Part shown: piece after piece, positions 1 to 10,760 of the stretch
Layout: the number at the start of each line of letters is the position of its first letter
Numbering within the stretch: position 1 is the first letter of the stretch
From: Deroplatys truncata
Taxonomy: Eukaryota; Arthropoda; Insecta; Mantodea; Mantidae
Length of the DNA stretch: 64,000 nt
Assembly: GCA_030765065.1 (NCBI GenBank)
Contig: CM060979.1
Span: 111,154,350 to 111,218,349, forward strand
Reading direction: 5' to 3'
Notes under the pieces: model-generated
The model's input: the letters and a program-made list of their open reading frames with translations, nothing else
What the model was told of the DNA's origin: nothing
Databases searched by the model: none
Made by a program: the position numbers and the translations under genes

Positions 1-124
1 ATATAAACGCATTTGGAAAATCATGTTCTGTTATTTATAAAAAAAAATCGGTACTACTTTGAAAACACGCCTGGTATAAATATAAATGAATAAATATATA
101 GGCATATATATTTATATGAAGTAT

Positions 125-445
125 AAATTATGATTTCTAAGACATTTCTTGCTATTTGTTTGAATTTTGAAATGCTCCTACTTTTCTCAAACGGAAAATC
201 GATATTTTTTTCTCCTGGTAATTCAAATAGCATTTTGGAATTTCATGGTCATTACCTAGCGACACTCTCTTTAAAAATTTGACTATCTCTTTATCTGTTG
301 TATACTGAAACAAAATGTGTAAATGTGAATGGAAAGTTTATCTTGTTAACAAAAGTAGCTAAAATAGCAAGCTTTTGTAAGAATAGTTTGTAGAAGAATG
401 AGTATAGAAATCCATGTGAAAGCAGCACATAATACTTTTTTTTAA
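125..445 (-). repeat. Diverged family H repeat (terminal part)
   Basis: Reading this strand in reverse, the stretch follows the start of the full family H copies (for example 13949-14815): a decayed version of the TCTGATGTG end, then the blocks corresponding to GTTTGTACAAGAG, the Tat-rich stretch around GATTAACA, and GACTATCGCT. Many substitutions and small gaps are present, so it is an old copy. No coding potential is visible. Identification rests on block order, not on high identity. Confidence 0.55.
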
Positions 446-740
446 TTTAAGGTTTAGATGAACGCGACGATAAAATAATCCAGAGCAATGATCACAAATC
501 TGTTATTTTTAGGATGTCTCCTAAATACCAAAACGCAAGAAACAAAATGTCGCGAACGCCCTGAAATACCTACAGCGCTATAGATACATAATTGTTTCTA
601 TTTACTTCTTGCAAATTATGACAAACATTTAGCAGATATGGTTCCAGTTATATAGGTAGGTAATAATATATCTACAGGAAGCACAGATTCGGTGAACTGT
701 TTACATTGTAGTTCGATGTGTCAACTGTGATGGTACAATA

Positions 741-935
741 GCATACCTATGGGGGTGGTACATCACATTCTGGGCTCGGATCTCGGTTAAAATGAGTTAG
801 ATGCGTAACGGATTTTTGGGGTTTTCCCTTATCCTCATAAAATGAATGTCGGTATGGACTCCGGGCTCATTTCTATTTCATTAATTGGCAGTTCATGTGA
901 CCTACCCGGTTAAAGAATAACAAACTTTACAAGAA
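741..935 (+). repeat. SINE-E copy
   Basis: The stretch carries a tRNA-like B box (GCTCGGATCTCGGTT) followed by a body containing TTATCCTCA, CCGGGCTCATTT and GACCTACCCGGTTAAAGAA. The same order recurs at 54720-54766 plus 55983-56155, where a Tc1 element splits it. A tRNA-derived SINE is the best reading. Target duplications were not found. Confidence 0.55.
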
Positions 936-1324
936 AAAAATCTATCTCAACTGTGCAAAATGGGTTAATTTTATCTTGGTTTGTTAAGCGAGTCTTTATT
1001 CGATAGATAAATAAGAATTCAGTACGAAAGGAAACAAATGGAATTTAAACAACAAATTATAAAGCCTATAAAATACACGTATCAGAAGATATAACTTCCA
1101 TGATCTCACATAAAACAATCTGATGTGATACAAGATGTTCTTATTAGGGTAAGCCTCGGGGTGATGGCCATAGTTTTTAAAATGTTGCATTATACGAAGA
1201 ATTTTGAAAGAAAAATGTGTTTAAGTAGCTAAATGGATTCCTTACAGATTAATTTTTGTAATAGCATCTAAGCGATCTTGATCATAGAAATTCATTTTCA
1301 AGTCCCGAATTTTAAAAACCTATA
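936..1324. other. AT-rich spacer, no recognised gene
   Basis: A 64-codon minus-strand open frame at 996-1190 has no recognisable motif and looks like chance. Nothing else is identifiable. Confidence 0.5.
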
Positions 1325-1328
1325 CATT

Positions 1329-1363
1329 GGCCATCTCTCCCTATGAGTGGGAGGGAGATGGCC
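1329..1363. repeat. Imperfect inverted repeat with the GGCCATCTCTCCC motif
   Basis: GGCCATCTCTCCC is followed after a few bases by GGGAGGGAGATGGCC, making an almost perfect hairpin. The same motif recurs in direct orientation at 2628-2640, so one arm is probably the end of the neighbouring element and the other the end of a second copy or a solo terminus. Confidence 0.7.
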
Positions 1364-1523
1364 ATGTTATACAGGAATAGATGACCACACATGTTTCGTA
1401 CTCAAGGAGCATGGTTAGTGATTTATTAAAGTAACAATAATTATGCAATATGTACGTGTTTTTACATTTTCGTTATCAGTTAGTAAACAAGCTCTTTAAG
1501 TAACGGTCTCTGCAGAAAAAGAT

Positions 1524-1796
1524 TTAGGGAAAACTATTAACTAAATATGATTTTAAGTGTTCTTGGCTATAGCTTTTTCTCAAAGCAACTAAACGTGAAG
1601 AATAAGCGCAAGCTTCATGACGCCAACGCAGGTAACGAACACGTTGGATCCAATCGTAGCCTTCACTACAACCAACACATACGTTACCTAAATCTATGAA
1701 GCAATCGTTACTGGAATCGTCTTCACTCTCTATACTCTTCTCGGAACTGGAGCTGCTGGTTGAAACAGGTCGTTTTCTAACCACCTTCTGCTTCAA
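1524..1796 (-). pseudogene. C-terminal fragment of pogo/Tigger-type transposase
   Basis: The 90-residue frame has a Ser/Glu/Asp-rich segment (residues ~10-30) followed by a Cys/His module, CVGC then WIQ and RWRHEACA (residues ~40-65). Pogo/Tigger-like insect transposases and their domesticated relatives often end in an acidic stretch plus a C-x2-C, WI-x-C-x2-C, W-x-H-x2-C module. Here the two middle cysteines are replaced (WIQRVRYLRWRHEACA), so the finger is not intact. The DDE domain is absent. The assignment is by motif layout; a chance frame is less likely because of the module. Confidence 0.5.
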
Positions 1797-1820
1797 TACT
1801 AGCCTATTGTTGACTTTAGG

Positions 1821-2072
1821 CTAGCGGCTAACCTTACAGGCTTTCATCTTTACCCTCAATATTCTGGGGGAAAGGTAAAAATGTAGCGTTAATTTTTTCT
1901 CTTTTTTCTGGCAGTATTTTAAAGGATAGGACTGGTTAAGAGAGCATTCAAAACTTTTGTGGGAGTGTGATCCATAACATGCTACTTGGTTGTGGCTCAA
2001 GTTTTCTGGTTCACCTAAACTTGAGTTTTCTCTGATATTTTCGTTGTCAACTTCAAATCGATTATTCGACAT
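1821..2072 (-). other. Unassigned ORF upstream of the transposase fragment
   Basis: The 83-codon frame has no domain I recognise. It is rich in Asn, Ser and Lys and lies on the same strand just upstream of the pogo-like C-terminal fragment, so it may be eroded transposon sequence. It could equally be chance. Confidence 0.2.
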
Positions 2073-2934
2073 CTTTCTACAGCTGAAGACTCACTTGAAT
2101 CTTGACTTACGTCTATGAAGGCATAGTCAGGAATAGCTTCAGGATTGTAGGGGCATATGCCAGTAACACAGAGATAAAAACGAGTAACAATGACGAAGCT
2201 GTGTATTAGAATAAGAAAACCAAAACAAAAAGGGAGATTATATCTTTAAAAATACAAAATACAAGAAAATGTCACCGGTAAGGCTGACCAACTCTCCCGA
2301 TGATTGTATGCTATCTATTCCATTTGTAGAGGTGAGATGGCCACCTTTACAAAACTAGGAGAACGTTATAATAACATAAGCAATGTCAGTAAAATACCCA
2401 ATAGGCATTTACGTATGCACTTAGTTTCCATCTGCTATCTTGAAAAGAAGTAGGGTTTTCACTTACTTCATTCAATAGTGGAAAAATAATGGACTATGTG
2501 GAAAATGACAGAAATCAACTGGCGTAAATGCAATCATAAGAAGTGCACGTGATCAACAATTGATAACAGCTTGCTGACAGCCGAATTTCAAAAACTTCAC
2601 AGCACAGCTGTTAAAATGAGAGCCATTGGCCATCTCTCCCATATGACCGTCTCCGCCGGAATTACTCTACATCTTCGTATAATCCTTTATGTAATATAGT
2701 GTTTATATAAAAATTATCTCTTCCTCTTAGGACACGTCATTAAGAAAAATATTTGGCCGGAAATAATCTCAAATTAGGCATTATGGGCGAACAACACGTG
2801 AAATAAAATGCAAATGTCCCCATATCGTAAGTTTTTTGGGGGGGTCATTAATAAACCCATGCGGGAAAAATAAGAATCACCTGTTTTTCTAATATGTTTT
2901 ACAGATATGGCATCACAGTTTCAGCTGAAAAAAT

Positions 2935-3425
2935 TAAAATTGCCACAACGAATATTTCAAAAACGGTTAATGCTATGGTTTAGTTATTTGACAGACTGTA
3001 CATTTCAATGTGCTAAAAACTGTTAACGCCTCTTATTATTTACCAATTACCCAAAATTAATTCAGAATGAAAAGGAGTGCACAGCTATTCACAGTAAGTT
3101 CAAGCTTACATTTTCATCAGTCATGCAAGCATCTTAAACGTATAACATTAGAATCAAAATCATGAAAAAGTTCCATGTAAGCAGTAGTTTGGCAATCTTC
3201 ATACTGCATCTAGGAAGATGCTGAACTCAAATACCAAGTTTGGTGTTTATCTGGCTTTTCGTTTTTTGAATTATGCCATTCTCTCTCACTCCCAAACATA
3301 GTCTCTCCCCCTCTCTCAAGGACGCGCGTTTTTTCTACTTCTTTTGGAAGGGGCCAGGAAATCCCAAAATGTGCATTTCTCGTAATACGTCAGTATCGAA
3401 TTTGGGTTGAACGCAACACTTACCC
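2935..3425 (+). repeat. Diverged family H repeat (3' half)
   Basis: Order and wording match family H: a block ending CAAAAACGGTTAA, then TTACCAATTA, CATGTAAGCAGTAGTTTGG, ACCAAGTTTGGTGTTTATC, TTTTTTGAATTATGC, a pyrimidine-rich stretch where younger copies have the CA core, and GTATCGAATTTGGGTTGAA. Divergence is high. Non-coding. Confidence 0.6.
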
Positions 3426-4384
3426 TACCCCGGGTAAACTAGGGTAAACAGTACAGAGCATCAGTTTTTAATGCCAAAGGATCCAAAGCATGTGGATATT
3501 TTGTGCTTTCCTATAAAAAAAGAGCTGCTAGCGTAATCTGAATGTTGAAACACCGAGTACTGTGGACAGAATACACCATGGACTTTGATGGAGGAAGGAA
3601 ATAGTTACCACTTCTGATACGTTAAGCGCGTCTGATTACCTAATCATCCGAATGTCATTTGTTCGCGTAGTTCTCATAAGCACATTATTGGTAAATGACT
3701 GGTATTCAAACCATTTGATGTGGTCGTGCTGTGGTCGCGCGATGTTTCTGTCAAGAAAAAGCTCGAAATACAAGGGTTGTTCCCATGTCCAGAAGATTTA
3801 TGTGCTACATTAGAGTTTCTCGGGTATCTGGCAAGTTTTCAACTCGCTCCTGGCGTCCTCTAATGACCCCAACTGTTAACAGCAGGCCATGTATGCGTCT
3901 AAATGTTTGTTTAGAGCGATATGCCATCATAAAATAACCCACAATTGACTAGAGTTGTCTGCTAATTGAAAAGGTATAGCACCAATATTTCTTTCTTTCC
4001 TTCTTTCTTTCTTTTAGGCTCATTTGTTGGTTTTAGTCAGATCTTTAAATGATATTTTCAAATGCCTTGCGAGAGAAAGGGTAAACTGAAACGTCACACC
4101 TCAATTCTATTTTATTCTTTCTTTCCTCCCTTTCTTTCCCTTCTCGCCGAATTCTTAAGTTTCCCCAAGTAGGAAATTATAGAATCTACGCGTAAATTTT
4201 CCAATAAAATTGAAATAATTTAGTAAAAAACCAAGACGTGCTAAGTGGAAGAGTAAGACACTTTCTTTGAATTGGGCTCCTTAAATGTACCTAGGTATCT
4301 TTTGACACTGAACTATGGGAATATGTCTTCCTAATGCTTCTTTATGAATCCAGAGATAGTTTATGAAATGTAGGCGAAATATAA
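3426..4384. other. Spacer with pyrimidine-rich simple repeats
   Basis: TTCT-type simple repeats occur at about 3988-4016 and 4115-4141. A 68-codon plus frame at 3731-3937 has no recognisable domain and is Arg/Cys/Met-rich. Nothing else is supported. Confidence 0.5.
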
Positions 4385-5055
4385 CACAAGTATGGTACAC
4401 TCATCCGAATTAAAACGTAGAGTGCTCAACGTAGAGTGGATATCTGTCGTCAGCTTATCGGTAATCCCATGAATCATAGATGATTTATCAAGACAATTGT
4501 CACATGTAATTAAAAACGGGTCTACTACCGCAACCCTGACGCCTCGAAACAGTGGCTCAGTCACCATCAACCTGCCAAAGTCATCGTTAAAAAAAATCAG
4601 TTCGGTCCCAAAGTAATGCTGTGTGTCTGGTGGAATTTTGAGGGAGTGATTCACTGGGAGTTTGTTCCAAACGGGGTGCAGTCTGCAACGAGTTCAAGAA
4701 ATTCTGAGACGGAGATCCCAGCATTATATAACCGAAATAGAGTTCTCTTGCAACAGGACAATGCAACACCCCTACTGCACGAACAATTGAAAGGAGTCAA
4801 ACTGCTACTACACCCAGGATACAGCCCTGATCTTGCGTCTTCAGATTACTATTTGTTTCGATCCATGGCCCATTTCTTGTATGGAAGAAATTTCGAAAAC
4901 TTTGAAGCTGTGGAAGTGAGTCTCACCGAATTTTTTGCATCAAAAACCAGCGCGGGACAATGAACCTCGCTGAAAGATGGCTAAAGACCATAGAATCTGA
5001 TGGTCTCTACTTTGAAGAGTACTTTAATTTCTTGTCAGAAAACGTTCCAAAATAA
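4385..5055 (+). pseudogene. 5'-truncated mariner transposase (M1)
   Basis: This is the catalytic C-terminal two thirds of a mariner (Tc1/mariner, DD34D) transposase. Visible in order: RRVDICRQL (about 4433), VTCN-stop-KRVYYRNP where TCDEKW is expected (first catalytic Asp replaced by Asn, next codon a stop), FGPKVMLCVWWNFEG (4601-4640), LLQQDNATP with the second Asp kept, YSPDLASSDYYLF with the third Asp kept, FFASKT, then a frameshift near 4955 and the tail MNLAERWLKTIESDGLYFEE ending at 5055. The N-terminal DNA-binding half is missing and terminal repeats were not found. The copy is dead by at least one stop, one frameshift and loss of an active-site residue. Confidence 0.9.
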
Positions 5056-5129
5056 TCTTTCGTTTAAAACCCGATATTATACTTATGAGACACCATCTAC
5101 ATGTTCCACAGAAAAATTTGACATCAGAA

Positions 5130-5222
5130 TATCACTGAAAATAAACGTTCTGAGATCCATTGAATAAGTAAAACGTTTTTATAAAAGTGTCCGTGTGTGT
5201 GTGTATGTGCGCGCGCGTATAG

Positions 5223-5264
<42 letters not shown>

Positions 5265-5665
5265 TTGTACACGCGCGCGCGTACGTCTTTCTTTGAACTC
5301 AAGAGCAATAACTCGGATAAACATCACATTTCATACATGAGTCCGCATGAGTCCGACACACATTGGAGATGCCAGGCGAAACTTTTAAAGACCATCCTTG
5401 CACCCCAAACCATCTTTTACATACAAAAACTTTCGTTAGTTTTCATTTTCTCAGAAATAACTGAAGATTTTGATTAGGTATTCCATAATAAGCATATTTG
5501 AAATATTAATGCTACAAATTAAATGCGCTTCTTATGCTGTTTGCGACAAGCCTGCGAATTCAGCTTCATACTAAGTGAATTCTGCATGCTTACTACAGGA
5601 AAATTAAAATACACAATTTGTGTCCTAGGAATTATTTCGCATCGTTAACCGTTTTCGAAATAATG
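5130..5665 (-). repeat. Diverged family H repeat with expanded microsatellite
   Basis: In reverse orientation the stretch follows family H around its simple-sequence core: AAAAGTGTCCGTGTGTG, AATAACTCGGATAAACA, ACCCCAAACCATC, TTTTACAT, TTCATTTTCTCAGAAATAACTG, GATTTTGATTAGG, and GTTTTCGAAATA at the end. Heavily diverged. The core (5187-5283) is a composite GT, GA and CGCG repeat. Confidence 0.6.
5187..5283. repeat. Composite GT/GA/CG microsatellite
   Basis: Successive runs of GTGTGT, CGCGCG, GTGTGT, GAGAGA and CGCGCG. It occupies the simple-sequence core of the surrounding family H copy. Open frames across it are repeat artefacts. Confidence 0.9.
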
Positions 5666-5764
5666 CATGTGGCATGTTTACACTTCATCAAGTGTAGAGC
5701 GTTATTTGGGTGTTTTATGGCCTACCTCCTTAATCAGAAAGAATAATTCAGTAATGATTAGCAC

Positions 5765-6044
5765 TCGTTCTCCGTGGTCTAGGAGTACCATGCTAGCCTC
5801 TAGCTCCCGAGGTCGCGGGTTCAAACTCGGAGAAGGGAGATGGATTTTTTTTCGGGTGTAAAAATCCTTTGTATGGCCCTCCTTTGGAGGGAAGTAAAGC
5901 CGGAGTTCCCTGTCGTAGATTTACGGTACGTAAAAGAACCTCAAGCCTGGTAAAGAGGCCTCTGAGCAAAACATTTGGTCTTTTATGCCCAATACAGAAT
6001 GAGACCTTAGGACCATAATAGTTAAGAGCGTCCATACATAAAAC
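5765..6044 (+). repeat. SINE-A copy 1 (tRNA-derived)
   Basis: The head has an A-box-like GTGGTCTAGGAGTACC and a B box GGGTTCAAACTCGG, followed by the body AAAAATCC...GAGGGAAGTAAAGCCGG, GTAGATTTACGG, ACCTCAAGCCTGG, AAGAGGCCTCTGAGCAAAA and the 3' end AGAGCGTCCATACATAAA. Three other copies exist in the window (7882-8172, 23905-25205 split, 36271-36536 reverse). tRNA-derived SINEs are transcribed by RNA polymerase III and mobilised by LINE enzymes; that is family knowledge, not seen here. Confidence 0.85.
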
Positions 6045-6172
6045 TCCATTTATTTAAATGGTTATCACTAATTGAAATGTTATATAAAACGCTATATAAT
6101 TCTAGTTTTAGAACATGGCACCATAATTTTATATGACAATAAAGGATCAAAACATGTTACTATGTACATACA

Positions 6173-6975
6173 CAGGATGAGCCAAAAAACTACGAACCGC
6201 CTGCGCGGTGCTTTTCCTGTCCGCGTCCTCGGCGCTTGTTGCCGCCTGTCGCTATCACAGAAAGGCGCGGATGAAACCATACAACATTTTTAAAACTACT
6301 TTTAAAGGCTTTACTTACCAACTTTATGAAAGGAGATGCTCAAACTGGCCACCGTCGTTGTCCATACATTTTTGGCACCTCTTTAGGAAACCATCTATCA
6401 CTCGCGGTAGTTCACGTTGAGAAATGCAGGCAATTTCATGGCGGATGTTTTGTTTTAATTCTTCCAGGGTGTGTGGGTGTCTTGTATACTTTGTTTTAAG
6501 TTACCCCAGATAGAAATCGCAGGGGGTTAGGTCGGGGGACCGAGGGGGCCACAAGTCTGTACTAATAATTCTGTCCTCAAACACATGTTCAATTTTTCTC
6601 ATCGAAATATTGGTCGTATAAGCTGTTGCAGAATCTTGTTGAAAAAAGGCAAAATCACGCTCCCTGACTGTTAATTCTCTAAAAAAGGGGACAAAATTGT
6701 ATTCACATATGTACGGGCTTCAACTGTTGACTCGAAAAAAATTGGCAAGTGATGGATAGTTTCCTAAAGAGGTGCCAAAAATATATGGACAATGACGGTG
6801 GCCAGTTTCAGCATCTCCTTTCATAAAGTTGGTAAGTAAAGCCTTTAAAAGTAGTTTTAAAAAAGTTGTATGGTTTCATGCGCGCCTTCCTATGATAGCT
6901 GCAGACGGCAACGAGAGCCGGACGCGGGCAGAAAAAACACCGCGCAGGCGGTTCGTAGTTTTTTGGCTCTCCCTG
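6173..6975 (-). mobile_element. TA-inserted DNA transposon T1 with ~228-bp inverted repeats
   Basis: The left end reads CAGGATGAGCCAAAAAACTA and the right end is its inverse ending CCCTG, followed by TA at 6976. The inverted similarity continues for 6173-6401 against 6749-6975. The unique middle encodes, on the minus strand, the C-terminal half of a Tc1/mariner-superfamily transposase. A second copy (T2) lies at 24127-25150 with TA on both sides. The last ~25 transposase codons fall inside the terminal repeat, so they appear at both ends in opposite orientations. Confidence 0.8.
6324..6748 (-). pseudogene. C-terminal half of T1 transposase
   Basis: Translated on the minus strand the frame reads FFESTVEARTYVN, FFQQDSATAYTT (second catalytic Asp in QQDS), EDRIIS, WPPRSPDLTPCDF (third acidic residue region), PHTLEELKQNI and FLKRCQKCMDNDGGQF before the stop. 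This is the DDE portion of the insect transposase group whose N-terminal domain is annotated DUF4817, within Tc1/mariner. The N-terminal half is absent and a stop falls where the W of LWG is expected (Y-L-G-stop). Inactive. Confidence 0.85.
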
Positions 6976-7644
6976 TAGTGAAGCTAGGACAAAAATCGTG
7001 TTGGTAATTTCCGATTATGGATAACCAACTGAAGCTAACGCGTACTATGAGCTACCCTGAATCCAAAACTACCATATGAGGGAAGGTAGGTGGGAGGGAG
7101 AATGGGCTATACGGAATCCTAGCTACTTTCCCCAAGTGGGGGATTATAATGGAACAGGCAAAATTCGAAATACTTCTTTATTATGCTATTTTTTAAATGG
7201 TTGTACAACGAAAGTTAATAAATAATATTTTTGTGAGTTTTTTTATTCACAAAAGTAGGTGGGCTACTCATAGACTATTCACTAGGTATGCAAAACGACT
7301 GGCACTGGAAATCTTATGATTTTAAAAGCATAAGGCACACGCACAAATTTATGCACTATTAAATCTTTTACATATGTTTGAATTCATGTTAACTCCCCAG
7401 CAGAAGAGAAAGAAAGTTTCCAAGACATTACATTACGTGTATAAGCACGTTATACAGAAAGAGAGGATAAGGGAGCCGCAAAGGGAGAAGAGGGTGAATG
7501 TGCAGATTAGAAAAGGAAATACTTAAAAAGAAAATAATCTCCGCAGTTAACGCAATAACGCGCGCGGAGCAGTAGGTTTTGCTACAGACAATAAATCTAG
7601 GTATAACCGACATCTTTCTGTTTGCTGATAACAGTAGGTATATA
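6976..7644. other. AT-rich spacer, no recognised gene
   Basis: Contains only short chance frames (for example 7428-7613 minus). No repeat family was recognised. Confidence 0.4.
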
Positions 7645-7868
7645 TCCTGCGCCGTGGCCTTTGGGCTGGAGGGTAGTGCTCTGGTTCCCGGCCACGGAAT
7701 GCGCCGGGTTCGATCCCACCCATGGGGGTGCGGATTTTAAGTCTCGGGTGTAGGATCGGTGCGCACTCAGTATTGTAAGGAAAAAACAGCAGCTGCGATA
7801 GGCAGCGATCCCAGCCATGGAGAACAACATTCTAGATGGGGGATGTATGATGCTGACCACATCACCTC

Positions 7869-7881
7869 CTCATATCGGTTG
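7869..7881 (+). repeat. Target-site duplication, left copy
   Basis: CTCATATCGGTTG, identical to 8173-8185. The two copies flank SINE-A exactly. Confidence 0.9.
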
Positions 7882-8172
7882 TCGTCCTCCGTGGACTAGT
7901 GGTACCGTGCTAGCCTCTAGTTCCCAAGGTCGCGGGTTCAAACCCGGCGGAGGGCGATGGATATTTTCGGGCGTAAAAATCGTTAGCACGGCTTCCTTCG
8001 GAAGGGAAGTAAAGCCGGTGGTCCCGTGTCGTAGATTTACGGCACGTAAAAGAACCTCAAGCCTGATAAAGAGGCCTCTGAGCAAAATTACAGGTGTTTC
8101 ACGCCCAATATAGAATGGGACGCTAAGAACCATAGTAGTTAAAGAGCGTCCATAAATAAAAAAAAAAAAAAA
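7882..8172 (+). repeat. SINE-A copy 2, complete, with poly(A) and 13-bp target duplications
   Basis: The best-preserved SINE-A copy. It starts TCGTCCTCCGTGGACTAGTG, has the B box GGGTTCAAACCCGG, the body motif GGAAGTAAAGCCGGTGG, ends GAGCGTCCATAAAT and then a run of A to 8172. Perfect 13-bp duplications (7869-7881 and 8173-8185) and the A tail show LINE-type target-primed insertion. It lies within SINE-B. Confidence 0.92.
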
Positions 8173-8185
8173 CTCATATCGGTTG
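8173..8185 (+). repeat. Target-site duplication, right copy
   Basis: CTCATATCGGTTG, identical to 7869-7881. Confidence 0.9.
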
Positions 8186-8437
8186 GATGATCGCCCACCA
8201 ATGGCGTGCGTGAGGCGGGCTGTTGGATTGGCAGGTCATGACCCTTCATGGGCTGTATCCCCAAGGGATTATTATATTCATAACAACATTAAATGGGCGA
8301 CCTTGAAGCCAAAAATGGCATTTCTAAGTCCTTTGGTTGTGTATGTTACATTTTCGCGCAAGAATTGCAAAAGCAATCGGCCATGAAACTTGGTGTTTAA
8401 ACATACACTAGATCCCACCTAAAAGATTAAAAAAAAA

Positions 8438-9146
8438 TCTGATGTGTTACACTCACATGTCTTTCTCTACTCTTGTACAAACTATTTTTACAAACGCTTA
8501 TTCTCCATATGCTTCATGTTAATCGGGATATCGAGATGTCAATCTTATTGCTAATTTTCTTGTAGATGCAAGGGGGTTTTAAGCGATAGTCAAATATTTT
8601 AACGCTGGTTGCTATGTGGCGCATTCCATTCTCTTTTACATGTCCAGGACAGAAAAAAATGAATAACGCATTTGAGAAAAAGTATAAGTATAGGAAAATT
8701 TAAGGGAATAACAAGCAATATCTCGAAAATGGTTCACTCAACTACAAAAATGTATATGACATAAATTGTGTATTTTAACGCGATCTACATTTTTTGTGTA
8801 GTAAAATGTTGTCTATCTCTTATGGTTTACCAGTTATGCAAAAGTCGTTCACAATGAAGAATACTTTAGGAGACTTCCCAGAAAATTCGAGATATGTATT
8901 TCGTTTGTCATGAAAATATCTTAAACATATGATATCTTAATCACAATCGTTAGAGACATTTTTGAGAAAATTAAAATTTTCGAAACATTTTCCATGTAAA
9001 GGGTAGTTTGGGGTGGGGGGATTTTCTTGAAAACCTTCGTGTCGCATCTCTGGAAGATACTGAGCCTAAATACCAAGTTTGGTGTTTATCCGACTGTTCG
9101 TTTCTGAGTTATGCTGTTCACAGACACACAGACAGACAGACAGACA

Positions 9147-9184
<38 letters not shown>

Positions 9185-9313
9185 CATGTTTCCAAAAATG
9201 CTTTTTTTGGATTCAGGGGGTCTCAAAACATGTATTTCCGGCGAAATCTCGGTATCGAATTTTCGGGGTGGAATGCAATACTTCCCCTATTACTATACGT
9301 AGTAGAGAAAGTA
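8438..9313 (+). mobile_element. Family H repeat, full-length copy (Helentron-like candidate)
   Basis: A complete ~876-bp copy. It starts TCTGATGTGTTACACTCAC after a run of A and ends CTATACGTAGTAGAGAAAGT. ACTTTCTCTACT near the left end recurs inverted (AGTAGAGAAAGT) at the right end, and TACTATACGTAGTA just inside the right end can form a small hairpin. A CAGA/CA microsatellite lies at 9117-9181. No coding capacity is evident; the frames here are repeat artefacts. The structure resembles DINE-1/HINE-type non-autonomous Helentrons, but no Rep/helicase is present to confirm that. Confidence 0.85.
9117..9181. repeat. CAGA/CA microsatellite
   Basis: CAGA units followed by a long CA run in the core of the surrounding family H copy. 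Confidence 0.95.
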
Positions 9314-10214
9314 ATGAAACGCTTGTATGTCATCTTAATTACTTTCCCCAAAGGGGTGGGTGTTATAATGCGGCGCATAATCATAACATCTAACTTATTA
9401 TTTAGTTTTTTTAGGAAACTTTCATAACAGAAGTTTATAAGAGTAATGTTTCTTACCAGTTTAAGAAATTATACGGATTTTTCGTTATTACTAATATTCG
9501 TGGACATAAATCATTAGATAGATACATACGTAACTATAGTTTCGATTGTATAAAAAGCTAATGGAACCAATACAAACAGTTGACAGTCCCTAAAAGACAG
9601 CTTTGTTGTCTGTTTCCAAAACACTGCAATACATGTTATTTGCACAGAGGGTTAGGTGATGGAGCGGGAGTGGGAAAGAGAGGTCAACGAATCGGAGAGA
9701 AAAACAACTAGAGAGAGAGAAAAAAGTCTCCGCCGTTAATGCAATAACGCGACCAGAACACCGGATCCTGCTTTTAATAGCATAATCCAAAAATGCATTT
9801 TAAAAAGTGTAGACGCTGATATTCGTGAGATTAAAGAACCTTAAGACCTGAAAATTTTAATTTTATACTACTTTTTATCTAATTGACCTCATGATTCGTG
9901 ACCCTGTACCCACGCTGATGCTTGTTACCATGTCCGCAGCTCTGCAGTGTGTAGTTTTACACGCGTTTTCAGGTATCAGCGATTAATGGGAATTATGGCC
10001 AGAGTTGAATTATCCCCACCCCTGACCCACGCCCCGCCCACCGCCTCCCATAAACTGTGACCAAGCCAGCGGAATGTGTGGCTTACATCAACCTTGTTAC
10101 ATCCTATTAAAAGGCCGCCAGACTCGTAATATCCATGCCAAGCAGCAAGCCCATCACATTTGAATATGCCATCATATCAGATGAAAGGATAAGCAGTCAG
10201 TAGGGCTCAGGTTC
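9314..10214. other. Spacer, no recognised gene
   Basis: A GA-rich run lies near 9708-9725. The small minus frame at 9590-9790 shows no domain. Nothing else is identified. Confidence 0.4.
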
Positions 10215-10341
10215 ATACTTCCTGTAAAATGTTAAAACTTCTGACATTGGCTACTTTATCTCATCTTAAAATTCACGACTTTCAGGCGATAAAATGCCAA
10301 GTTTGGTATTTAACCGACTTTCCATTTTTTGAGTGTGTTCA

Positions 10342-10404
<63 letters not shown>

Positions 10405-10500
10405 CGGACCCTTTTATATAAATGCTTTAGTTTTTAGTCTGGGACCTCAAAAACATGTATTTCCGGTGAAATCTCGACATCGAATTTTTGCCTGAAAGAC
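10215..10500 (+). repeat. Family H repeat, 3' part, diverged
   Basis: Shares ATGCCAAGTTTGGTATTTA, TTTTTTGAGTGTGTTCAC, a long CA run (10343-10402), CTCGGACCCTTTT, CTCAAAAACATGTATTTCC and GGTGAAATCTCGACATCGAA with full family H copies. The right terminal hairpin is missing. Confidence 0.75.
10343..10402. repeat. CA microsatellite
   Basis: A nearly pure CA run of about 60 bp in the core of a family H fragment. Confidence 0.95.
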
Positions 10501-10760
10501 AATAGGTAGGTACGTAATAAAAGTACTAATCATGAAATGTCACTCGTACTTGTCGCAGAATATAACCCGTAAAAGCTGTTACGTTTCCGTTTATTAATTT
10601 CATTTCGCTATTAAACTACGTCTCGAACATACATTCCTTAAGTTAAGCCACCGGATTACTGTAATGTAGACCAACCACAGCCGCATGTGTAATGTTTTAT
10701 CCAACATTGAGCTACGATGATGTTGCTTTTGTCTAAAAACAAGGGAAATCCTGTAACAAA

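Larger units (their letters stand above)
1348..2640 (-). mobile_element. Candidate pogo/Tigger-like DNA transposon relic
   Basis: The left edge reads GGGAGGGAGATGGCCATG and the right edge (2623-2640) reads CATTGGCCATCTCTCCC, its inverse with small changes, so the two could be terminal inverted repeats of a ~1.3 kb element. Between them, on the minus strand, is a C-terminal fragment of a pogo/jerky-type transposase (1524-1796). A full transposase would need more space, so the element would be internally deleted. Boundaries are inferred from repeats only; no target duplication was confirmed. Confidence 0.4.
7645..8275 (+). repeat. SINE-B, split by a SINE-A insertion
   Basis: The head at 7645-7725 has a tRNA-like B box, GGGTTCGATCCCACCC. 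The body continues to 7881, is interrupted by SINE-A (7882-8172), and resumes after the duplicated target to about 8275. Joining the two sides across the insertion gives an uninterrupted sequence, which is the main evidence. The far 3' boundary is uncertain. Confidence 0.65.

Noticed and set aside
9008..9427. Open frames up to 139 codons with poly Thr-His or Cys-Val runs, also at 12380-12757, 14587-14826, 22592-22889 and 42015-42362
   Set aside because: They cross CA microsatellites in family H copies in several frames and both strands; they are low-complexity artefacts.
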